DNA of 64,000 nucleotides from Oasisia sp. SBJ-2009. Lineage: Eukaryota > Annelida > Polychaeta > Sabellida > Siboglinidae. Of the stretch, positions 12,601-24,900 are shown one piece after another. Made by a program: the position numbers and the translations under genes. The DNA lies in the NCBI GenBank assembly GCA_964017155.1, contig OZ024861.1:19866213-19930212 (forward strand), written 5' to 3'. How positions within the stretch are numbered: position 1 is the first letter of the stretch; each line of letters opens with the position of its first letter. A model generated the notes under the pieces. The model worked only from the letters and a program-made list of their open reading frames with translations, made no database searches and was not told where the DNA came from.

Positions 12601-15600
12601 AGTGAGAGTGAATGTACAAACTGGAAAGTCATAAAATAACATAAATAATATACACTGTATAAATAAATTGATATACGCCTACTTTTTAGCCTGAGTTTTC
12701 TTTTCTTTCAATACTACATTCGATAAGTAGTCGCTTCTGACAACGTCCCTTATTTTCAATTCGCCATTTTGAATTTAGCGGTGCATAATTTATGCAATGC
12801 GTAAATCACTTCAAACAGTAAAAATTCTTTAAAAAAGAACTCAGAAATGCATACCTCTGTCTGTTGCTTGGGATTCCCACTTTACTAAGTGTTTCTCCCT
12901 CGGGGTTGGTAGGTATTCTGGATCGTCTCAATCTGTTGTTGGTCATGGCGTCCTTTGCCTAATTTCAGGGATATCCACTTCCCGTGAACTTGCTGGGCGC
13001 TTTTGCCACCACCGGACATTTCCTCGGCCACAGACGTATCTGACAGTTCATTTCCGCCAGTTTCTATATGGGAATATCTGGCTACATTCCCTTGCCTGCT
13101 CATATCGCAACTTTCTTTTCATCCGAAACAAGAACTTGTTAACACATGTGTTCTTTATCGTCCGCCATCAGGCCTTGACATTTAACTTTTGTATCCAGTG
13201 GCCCAGGGGGCCAGTAGAATTGAAAAGTTACTGGCCCCCCAAAAAGTTATCGGCCCGAATACTGTAAAGAAAATATGCTGCTGCCAAGGTGCCCATTACT
13301 TTAGAAGACAAAATTTCGACAGGAGTGACACCATGAAGACTTTCTGAAGCTCTTATGTTGCATGTTTTTTTAAATGTTAATTTTTCAGATTGCGACAATA
13401 AAAAGAGAAAACTTGACGTTAAATGAAATGTTTTAGTCGTGGTCTCAGTCTACTAATATAAAATCTGAGGCAACTTTCACACTACACAATTTTAGCATTT
13501 TTTATAGACTACTACATGGATTACTACCAATTTTGAAAAAATTAAATGTCAACTTTAATGATTACAGTCAACGTCTTCTGTCAGTGTTGTGTTTCTTCTA
13601 CATATCACATAATAAAGTCAGTTTAAATTCGAAAAATAATATATAAGACAAAAACTACAATAAAAAGTACAATATTATTTATTACAGCCTGCATTGTAGG
13701 CCATGTTATGAGCTAGGACATTATAAAAACAAACTGTTTTGACAGGTATAGGCTTGAAACTATAGCTGAAAATGAAAAACATTTCTTAGTTTTGGCTATG
13801 CTGTACTTGTTTCTATTGCTGTTTTATGTAAGAAGGTTGATTTTTGTGCACTACAGTTGACAGTGCTCAGTCATGCAATTTCCTAATGTTGGTAAACTTG
13901 GTATTGAAGTTGCATTTTTGTATCGTATTGCAAATTATTTGTAATCAGGCATAATTGGTAAAATAATATTGCATCTTGCAAACACGGCCCTAGACACTAT
14001 GACATTCCTCCACAAAATGACCACAATAGCATTTATCACTACAGCTGTACCTTGTTTGTGTCATGCTGTGTCTTATATGCAGTGAATTGTTATCAAGTGT
14101 GAGTTTGTCTTGAATAAAACTGGTGATAATGACATTTAAGTGCTTTAATTGATATTATCCAGTAAACACAAACGTTGGCACCTTGAAATAACAAATGAAC
14201 AGGAATATCTATGAGAATGTATATTATTGACTGGCAAAATATCCTATTGACACATCACGCCGGTGGTCATTGTGGATGATGTGATTTAATTGCTGAACTG
14301 TTCAATTAAATTATTTTGGAATGAGTTTAGTGATTTGCTTGACACAATGCTTGGGGGTAGAGAATGGCACTGATATTGTGGTTGGGAAAAAACTAAGAAC
14401 TGATTGTCATGTTTACCTGAGGATCTAGTGTTGTGTTGGATATTGATCTTGTGGGATATCTATATGGTCACGTTCCATCTTATATATTATACTAGTCTTA
14501 ATTTGTCTTCTTGTTTGGAGTGTGTCCCAATATATCAAGAAACTGTACCTAACAATATTGCAAATTTGCAAAGTAATTTTACAGTATTAGTTCTGTCTTA
14601 TCATAGCTACTGGGTAATTAGTCATCCTTTATTGTAACAGTTCCTATTATCTGTGTTGTATCTGAACGGAAAAGTAGTCACCAGGACACAGAATTTGTAA
14701 AAAAAATTCTCTCGCTTAACAAATAACATGATTGAAAACAACATTTCCAATGCCAGTTTTAGATGTTTGAATAATAAATTTACTGAAAAAAATACCAGTC
14801 ATGCTGGCACTTTCCAAATGGTCGATATGAAAAAAGGAACTGCGTAGCTACGAAAGGCAGTACTTTTGAAAACTGATTTAGCGAGTGATGTCATAGTGCT
14901 ATACTATCATTCATCTGAATTGAGCACTGATCCGGCTTGGCCCAGCTAGTCGACTGTGTTCTAGCCTTATTGTTACGTAGTTTTACCTTGTTTCTAGCTT
15001 ACCTATGCCTCATGCAGTCGTGATGCCATTCGAAGGAGGATCAATTAAAACTAGTAATAATGAATATTAACTCTTTACTGGGTGGACAGCCTTCTTATTT
15101 TACACCCTGCTGTGGGCAGACAATTTTAAAATGGCAGCCATCTGTGAATTACGCTGCATGTTGCTTGCATTAAAATTCGTATAACTCGACAACCAATGCA
15201 CAAAACTATATGAAATTAATTGCACTGTACATGGAATGATTTTGTGAATCAGATGTGTTATTAAAATGTATGTGTTGCAATCAATTACATTTCAGATCTT
15301 GAAGCAAACTTCAACAATTATAATGAAAAAATTAATAAGCAGCTTCATCATGCTAAATATTTAAAAAATCTTGGAACACATAACAGTGATCCTGTGGAAC
15401 TAATGTAGCCATGTATGTTAGTTTTATCCTAGTAAAACATTTGTGACTCATCTTAACAAAAGCGGTCGGATGTCGGTAAATCAGATTTTCCGTAAATGCC
15501 AATTTTGTGAAAAAATCGGGCATTCGTCAATTTTGAGATTTTCCCTGAAAATGATTCTTTAGTATTCGTTTTTTCGATTGCCACACTTGTTATTATCTAA

Positions 15601-18600
15601 CTAACTCTGTTTCGTGTATTTTAAAGACATTTGCGTAGAGCTGTGCTAAGTGTTCCGCTCCGTTTCCATAAAACAAAGCCGAAAATGCCAGTAATTGCGC
15701 GCTTTCTTTGCCGCTAATTTTGGGACGATCCCTATCATAACGGGTATCACCGCGTAGCTTAACGCGTCATCTGTCCATATATGGTCATATCTATGCTAAT
15801 GTATGCATTCTCCGGCCTTCAGAAAGCTTGGAATAGACCCCCTGTCCGCAAAACGGGCTAAACAAACCGGGGTCACATGGTAGCAACAGCTCCGGCAACC
15901 GTTCTCATTGGTCCAGCGTGGAACATTTGCATATCCGCATGCGTCACTGCTGACCTAGTTAGCGAGCGAAGACGAAGGCGAAGCGAAAAATGGCGTTCAG
16001 TGTGGCGAAGTTGTTAAACTCTGATGCAAGTGATCGGGCACAAATAGATAGTTTGACTGAGGCGCCGGAGTACTTTTTGGAGGAAGTGACTGATGAAAGC
16101 GTGGCGGACGATGACGAGGATGACAATTTTGCGAACTACATCACTGACGAAGACGAATATTGAATTCGACTTTCGTGAGAATGATCACGGCACGGCTACG
16201 CAAGTCGCGCTGACCGATCTGTAGAGACGGTGTCAGATTCTCCGGATGAGGAAGTCATGTCCAAATTTCAGCCAGATATGTCCATCCTAACCAAGGCATA
16301 ACAGCAGCAGAGTTTGTTCGCTTTTCTTAACAACGGAGGTAATTGCATAAAATATTAATTAATCTGCAATTGTTTTTCTAATAAACATTTTGTGTTCATA
16401 TTAACACGATATCTTAAGAATGACATTTTCTTCCAACATGCCAAGTTTCAAAAAGATCGGTCCATGGTAACAAAGGTACATTCCATGAAACGTAACAAAT
16501 ATTTTGCATCAACTTTGAAGGCCATTTTCTTAATTTGAAGGTTTCTACCCCACACATGTTTGTCAAGCTATAGCTTCGGCTAGAATCGAGATATCTTCTA
16601 GCATGATATATCATATGAAAGCAGATATTATGTTCTTTCCAGTGGTACTAATCACTCAATTTTGAAAATTACCGACATCCGACTGCTTTTGTTAAGATGA
16701 GTCACATTTATCAAATTTTGACGGTTAGTTTTCAAATTATAATTGCTTTTGTAAACAACGCCAACGCGACTGAAGACAAAAATCATGCCATAATCTACAA
16801 AGTGGCTATCGTTTACGGATCATATTGCCGAATGGAATGTTCTTTTCGTATGTAAAATCAACATTCGAATAACGAATGGTAGCACACTCCATTCACAAAT
16901 AGATGCTCCCTTGTCAGAAGCAATGTGACTATAGCGCATATTAATAAAATACTATAAATTAAATAAACCAAACGAAGTACGGAGGGTGATCCGATCAACA
17001 AAATGGCTGCAAATCGGCGAAATAAACATGCCGCCGACGGGTCAACTTTTTCGTATTTCAACAACGAAAAGTCGCACAGACATCGTAGATGGACGATAAC
17101 AGGGTCTCCGTGATCGCTGTCGACATTATTCACGTTGCAAACATCGATATCCGACTCGAAATCGTCGAGAAATTGTCTTAGTAATATCCGCCAAATGCCG
17201 CACGATGTTGGAGGTCAACTAGACGAACGCACTTCAACATCCTTCCAAATAAACTCACTTAATTCGCAAACGAAAACAATTTTTCACAAGATGGTGACAG
17301 CACATGTTTCCGTGACCTACATATAGCTTAGGTCAGCAGTTTGAGCTGGCTGGTTAATGTAAAAGAGGGATCTGATCGCGGTAAACGAAAGGCCCACGAA
17401 CTGTGAGTTTACTGGGCGGTTTTGGACGGTCTGCGCATACGAGGGGTTGGGCGGTTTTGGACGGTCTGCGCAGTAAAGAGTAACCGCCAAAATCACGGTG
17501 GAAGGCATTCATTATTGCGGTGGGGGACGGCCTAACTCACTTAGCCTTAATTGGCCAGCTCCCGGCTCAGCCGCAGTCCATGCTATATTTACCCAGTTCC
17601 TACCTTCTAGAACACTGGACGTTTATGAACAATATAATTATGTACAAAGACATACTGCAATGTATCTAATATTACAAGATTTAAATCATTTAGATATCAA
17701 AGACCTATGATGCATGCCTGTGACAACTATTTCACTTGTAGTTGTTTTATTGTGCATTGCAATGAGTTATCTTCATAAGCAGTGATGTCAAATTGAGGTG
17801 GATGGTGAGGGGAAATATAATTCCTGTTGATGTATATTATGTTTACATGGCGAGTGTGCAGAAGGTTTGGACAGCACTAATTAAGACAAGTGCACAAGCA
17901 GCGGCATCTTTAGGTAATGTAATTAGTGTAATCCAAATAATAAAACAAAGTTTTGTAGGCAGTCTACATTTTCAATACTATTTTGGATAGTCATTTTTTG
18001 GTACAAAGGTCCAATGAATTTATGACATCACTCTCTGCTAGTTAATGATTTGCCATTTGCAAAGCCAGGGCATGTTTAGCTTTCGGTTGGCACCAATTTT
18101 TTTTTTTAAAACATCACATTTCTGTACACTTTTATGAGAGTGAGCCATATAAGTTAATTTGCTGTTTGGAGGACTTGTCTGTGTTACAAATGATTTTGAG
18201 TTATGTTCTTATAATAATAAATTCATCTTACAAATTAGCATCTTACAAATTTGCTAATTTGTTGGCCTTTGTTATGTATCATTCTGTCTACAGTGTAATG
18301 TTTAGTGGGAGTAAGTATGCAATTTCTTTGTTCTCTTCAACATAACATTTACTTTCAGGTGATGGACCAGAACTGCGAGATTTGGTCATTAAGAATGGTT
18401 GTGTTGTTCCGTTGTTAAATCTCGCCCAGCCTGATGTTCCTGTAAGTGTTAATAAAATGTAATATAGTTGCTTATAAACAGTATGCAAATTATTAGTTAG
18501 TTAATAACAACTGGTTGATGCTCTTTCAAGTGATAACATTACGGTTCTGACCCTCGTGCATTTCCCCAAAATAGACTTCCAAGCTGGCACTGCGTCAGTT

Positions 18601-18870
18601 CCCATTTAATATCAATTTGAGAAATGTTTCATCAGACTTGTGATTTCTGGGTTGTCATTATATTGCATTATACATATGTACATGCACATTTTTACACTAA
18701 AAATATTATAATTTTTATCGGGGGCAAAATATGGACTTTAAAACTTTCATTCCTTGTTTCTGACATGTATAAAAAAGACATTACCTCAGTTTTTTTTTTT
18801 CAGATTGATGTCCCAGTTTTGATCATGAAAACAAAAAATATTTGCTAAAATGCAGCATGATAGACTTGTG

Positions 18871-18902
<32 letters not shown>

Positions 18903-21900
18903 CGTAGTTGTGCATTTGTCATTGAGGCACCACCATAGTTCTGTAGAGCAGCACCTGTATGACACTACACTCGTGTCTTGTTGTTGCAGCCGGCATTTTT
19001 GCGAAACGTCACATGGACAATATCAAACCTTTGTCGTAACAAGAACCCACCACCACCCATTGACACGATCAAACAAGTGCTGCCGAAGCTGGCAGAGCTT
19101 GTCTACCATACAGACCGTGAGGTACTGTCAGACACCTGCTGGGCCCTGTCCTACCTCACAGATGGCACCAACGACAAGATCCAGGAAGTCATTGACACAG
19201 GTTAATAGTCAATTTAAATTAAATAGTTAGTGGGCAAAATTTAAATGTCAAGGTGATTCCATGTCAGATAAATTTGTTTTTACACTTTTTTGGACGACCC
19301 ACCACCAAGTCAACTTAAATTTCATACTAATGGCACAAATTGTATAAACAAACAAGCAACTGTTAATTTTGTTTTGACTTTTTGAGCTGTAAAACAATTA
19401 CTGTCTGTTGTGCTGAATTCCCCATGAGAGATATATTTTTAGGCAATACAAATTACTTATATCCAATGGATATTTCATTCCTATACTGTAAGGGAGAAAA
19501 AACATTATTGGTAAAGATATATATTTTTCACTTCCAATTTTTGTCACTGTTCCATTTTTCATGTGTATGTATAAATATATACATATGTATGTATATAGTA
19601 TATATATATATATATGTATATGTATATATATTGGATATCACCCATATATTTTGGGTGATATCCAATATTCAATTAAGATTAATTAGCACTGCAAGCAAGC
19701 AATGAGGATGTGGTTGTTGTAGGTATTGTGCCACGACTGGTTGAGCTCCTCAGTATATCCGAGGTGACAGTGCTGGCCCCCGCACTCAGGGCTGTTGGCA
19801 ACATTGTTACAGGGGATGACTCACAAACACAGGTGACTGAGCCGGAATATGTATTGTATATGCACCGATGCTTAGTTGCCGCATCTTACCTAATCCACAT
19901 CAGTGCATATTTACCAGCATGTCCACATATGTCGTCATGTTATAGCCATATTGAATAAATTCAAATCCCCTTCCGTAAAACAATCAGAATGAGGCTCCAC
20001 GACACCTTCCTGCAAGGCAGTTGCCATTTTATTTCAGCAGTTTCAGTGATCCAAACGTGTTTTTTTAAGTTTTGTTTTGTGTTGTTTGTCGTGGGATTTG
20101 AAAGTGGCAGACGATGGTGCAATGGACAGTACATCAGGGATGATTTTGAAGGGAAATGGCTGGGGAACCTGTCAACCCACTGGATTGAGCGCAGGATGGC
20201 AGCAGTGATAAAACCAGGCCCCTATGGATACCGAAATTGTTTGATGGGTTGGGGACTAGTTCGAAGAATTCCACCATAACTTGGTGACTGATCTTTGCCA
20301 CTTTCGCCCTGTGAACTTCCCAGATTGTTTGGTGGATGGTGGCAGCGCCTATAAGCACCCATAGGTGACGACAGCTGGCTACTACTTTGAGCTACTACTT
20401 TGGGAAGATTAGATTAGTAGTAAGATGAAATGATGAAAGCAAATGCCCGATGTTTTTTTACATAGCTGTTTTTATTTAGTTTTATTATCATTTTGTATGC
20501 TTGGGTATGCAATAAATTATGTCCTGATGGTGCTATTCTATGAAATGTTTACCTTTTATGTAGCCACTGTAAACTCTATAATTATTATTAATGCACAGAG
20601 TAAGCCCAATATTTTTATTTGCAAATGTGTGCTCCATGTTTACAATACGTTTTAATTTGTTAAGTTAGAATTTTTGTAGATTAACAAGATTTAACAAGAT
20701 GCCACCTAGAGGATTAACTCTAGATGGCAGGTGGACAAGGAAGCCCTTTGGCTTATCGAGAGTCCAACCTATCTAACTAAATGTACCCAGCCCTTCTTAG
20801 GTACATGTCAATTTTATTTTTAAACATATTAACACTACTAACACCTACACAATCAGCCGATAATCTGTTCCATTCATTTACTGTTCTTTGTGAAAATGAA
20901 AATTTTCTAATATCTAGTCTACACTGCTTCTTTGCTAATGTAATTCCATGTCCTCTAGTCCTTGTCTCTTCCTTAACAGAGAAAAAAATATTTCTGTCAA
21001 TATTTTCATACCCATTCAATATTTTATAAACTTCTATCTGATCTCCTCTCAATCTCCTGGTTTCTAGTGTTGTTAATCCACATTCTTTTAGACGCATTTC
21101 ATAACTAATATTCCTGAGTTTTTGTATCATTTTGGTTGCTCTTCTTTGTACTCTTTCTAGTATATCAATATCCTTCTTGCGATATGCCTGTATGCAATAT
21201 TCTAAATGAGGCCTAACTATTTTTTGTACAGCGGTATTATTAGTTCTTTTTCCTTGTACACTATATTTCGCCTAATTAATCCAAGAATTTGGTTTCCCTT
21301 CGCTGCTGCAATTGCACACTTTCTAGAGGTCCTACCTTATCCTGAACTTTCTGTTTACTTCGAACATACGCATAAAAACTCTTGCTCTCATGTTTTATAT
21401 TAAAAGCTAATTTTTGTTCATAGCTTCTCTTTGAATTTCTAATTTCAGCTGTAGCTTGGTTAAGTGCTTCTTTATAAATGGCATAGTCTTCTTCACTTCC
21501 ATTATGTCTATATGTCTTCCACATCGTTTGCTTGTATTTGATTTTTCTAATGGCTTCTTTTGATAAGTGTTTCTTTTTTGACCGTTTCCCCTGTTTTTTC
21601 AAGGGGACAAATTGTTCGACAATGCAGTCAATTTCCCTCTTTAAGATAATCCAACATTCTGTTGCTGTCTTATTCTCCAGTGTGTTATTCCAGTCTATCT
21701 TTGCTAAATGTTTCCTTATGTCCTTATATCTTCCTTTGTGAAATTTTTTCCTGTACCGTATTTTCCGATTCTGTTCTCCTTTTACTTTGATGATAAAATA
21801 TATCTGGTTGTGATCACTACACCCCAGTGGCTCACATATCCTGACATTATCAATAAATTCCTTCTGTGAGCTCAAAACTATGTCCAATACGTTCTCACCC

Positions 21901-24900
21901 CTGGTTGGTTCTAACACATGTTGAGTAAGGAAACTGTCTTGTACTAAATTTAAAAACTTTTTGATACTACGCCCATGGTTAAAATCCCCCATAATTATAC
22001 AGTCCCGTTTACTGACTTCCTTTATGGCGTTTTGTATTTTCTCATTCGTGCTTATGTTTGGACTTCGATAAACTAACCCAACAGTTAATGTTGAGTGTCC
22101 TGTAACTATGTTACACCAAACAGCTTCTTCACATTCTGCTTCTTTTTCTAATTTTATTTCGTAAGCCTGGATGGATTCTTTAATATATAAAATAACTCCA
22201 CCTCCCCTTCTCCCTATTCTATCTTTCCTAAACATGACATATCCTGTCATTCCTAATTCGGCATCTGATATATCGGGGGTGGCCCAAGATTCAGTTATAC
22301 CTATTATGTGAGGGTCATTATCTTCTACCATAATGTTTAGTTCATTTCTTTTGTTTACTATGCTCCTTGCATTTAAACACACATTTATAACCAAATGTTG
22401 TAGAGTTTTCCAGACTGTTCTTTGCCGTTTTATCTGTGCTGTCCTTATCTGTGCCTCCAGTATTTGGCTTTTCTGTGAATCCCCCCTGCGAATCTAGTTT
22501 AAATAATTGCAACCTGTTCCACTGTCCATAGATTGAAGCAGGTTCTCAGAGAAAACTGCTGCGCCCTTTCCGCTTAGATGGAGGCCATCTCTCACGTACA
22601 TGTCCTCCTTCCAAACAAAGCGCCCCCACAAATCCAGAAACTCAGGGCTTAAGCAGTTAAATAGCTATTGTATAATATACATCTTGGAAGTTTACTGTTT
22701 GTCACCAGTAGGATTAACACATTTTGTATGTATTTATTTATGCAATGTTGACATTTATGAGTTTACAATGTATCATGATTTGTTTTTGTGTTTTGAAAAT
22801 GATATGTGTAGTATAGTCCAACTGTTTGCAGAGTACTGTAAACTTGTATTAGTTATTATTTGTGGTGTGGTGTTTCATCACATCTACACATAAAAAGTAA
22901 TGTGTTTGACATTTATGCCAGAGTTGTATTACAAGAAAGCAGTCTTAAAAATCACTAGGTTGCATGACTTGTATCATAGACAATATTGTCTTTATATTTT
23001 CTGCATGACCCCATTCTTCCCCAGTTAGCCGCACTATGCGCAAATGTTCCTCGGAATTGACTTGATATCTCACATGCATGAATAGTAAATTTATTCTCAA
23101 AAAGTAAATTAGGAATGACCAAATTTTATTTATTTCAGGCAAAATTCTACTTATTTCAGATGAGAACAAAAACCAGTACAACCTGCTGTGCCTCCGAGTG
23201 ATATAAAGTTGGTATTTTATTAATGATACAAAGTTTATTTTCATTGTGGCAGTTTTGCTGAAAATTAATTGTTATTGTTGCTCAATATTTGTCTTGTATT
23301 TATTCAGGTGATTATAGACCACAATGCACTGTCTGCATTCATCGGACTACTACAGCACACCAAGAATAGCATCCAAAAGGAGGCTGCATGGGCAATATCC
23401 AACATCACCGCTGGCAACCCGAGCCAGATCCAGGCAGTTCTCAGTGCCGGACTACTACCATACATCGTCAACATTCTCATGAGTGTGAGTTGGTTTAATA
23501 TCATTATTTGTTTGGTCTCTCTCCACCAACATTTCCCAAACCTTGGTCTGTGGGCCAAATGTGGCCTACAGACACTTTTCAAGTGGCCAACAAGATGTAT
23601 AGTGTCACAAACAACAGAATATATTGTCACGTCCTATCCGACCACATGTGCAGTGTTTATTGGACAAGATTTAGTATAAAGCAGATCTGTCTGGCAAGTT
23701 CTTGTCATCCATTGAGTTGGAAGTAGAAGATACCGTGCTTGGAGTTCTGCTTTGCATAAATTTTCATACAATTGAACACGTTGATTGTGCTGTTTCATGG
23801 TAAATAATAACTGGCTAGCAACTGCTATGAAGTAGCAGATATTCTGGTATAAAGATGTATGACAAGAAAGTCAACTCTTCTACCTTTTATGGATGATCAC
23901 TACTACACTAGATAATTTTGCAGCAATTACAATGCGCATATTAAACCATTTTATTCGGAATATATTTGTAATTGTAGTTTGGCTTCCCTGCACTCTTAGC
24001 AAGGGATTAGGTTTAGTATTCACTTGTCCGAGGGGGGGGGCAGGGGATTATTTGCACGAATACACATTTATTCTTATAAAAACACAATAAAATTTATTTG
24101 TTTATATCTAGAACATTAAAATAGACACACTAGCTGAAATGACGTTTAAAAAAATAAAAAAACATGTTTTTGCCGTTTTCTATTTCTTTTGTTTGTAGTC
24201 TATCAATAAAGTTCACTTTTATAATAATGGGGTTCCACAAATCGACTTTAGACGCAAGAGGCGCTGATATGCAACTAGACCCTAGTTGCGTATCAGCGCC
24301 TCTAGCGACTAAAGTGGATTTGTTTGCATATTTTGCCGAACGCTTGTTTAAATCATCCTTTTCGTATATATGAAGGGTAAGCTATTGATTGTGCAGGCAC
24401 GTAGCCAGCGGTAGTTTGTATGTGTGTGCATGCCATATGTGTGGTCAATAGACAGAACAGCCAAAACAATGCCATCTTGGCACTGAATTCGATCGAACGT
24501 CCAGCAACGTTTCATCGATTGTAAATATACATTAATGTTCTTCTTTGCTGGCCATCGTGTCCGATGATGACAAGAAGAAGAAGCAGAAGACATTAATGTA
24601 GGAGTATGCTTACATAGTGATGGACATGTTATACGATATCAATATTTAACTATGTGTGAAGATGTAGCAGTCTTGTGTGATGCATACGGCGAGCTGTAGA
24701 TGATTTTAAACATCCTTTCCCGCATCGAGCCGTTTAGGAGATCACTGACCACCACGTCAGTCGGGGCAGAATCTTTGGATGCCTAATACCAAGGGTTTGT
24801 CTCCATCTTCTCTCAAAGCAGTATATACTCTTGAACACGTCAAAACGTGTAAGCTGTGTAATAAGCTTCTTCACGTCATCAGCATCACGCTTCATCTGGG

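Larger units (their letters stand above)
20681..22657 (-). mobile_element. CR1-like non-LTR retrotransposon, internally deleted
   Basis: It lies in intron 7, antisense to the host gene. Read on the minus strand it has the end of ORF1, an endonuclease domain, an abrupt loss of the reverse transcriptase core, the ORF2 C-terminus, and a 3' UTR. The 3' end shows a 10-bp unit (ATCTTGTTAA in element orientation) repeated twice at 20681-20700, as CR1 elements end in short tandem repeats rather than poly(A). The 5' end is truncated at about 22657 within ORF1. Confidence 0.8.
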
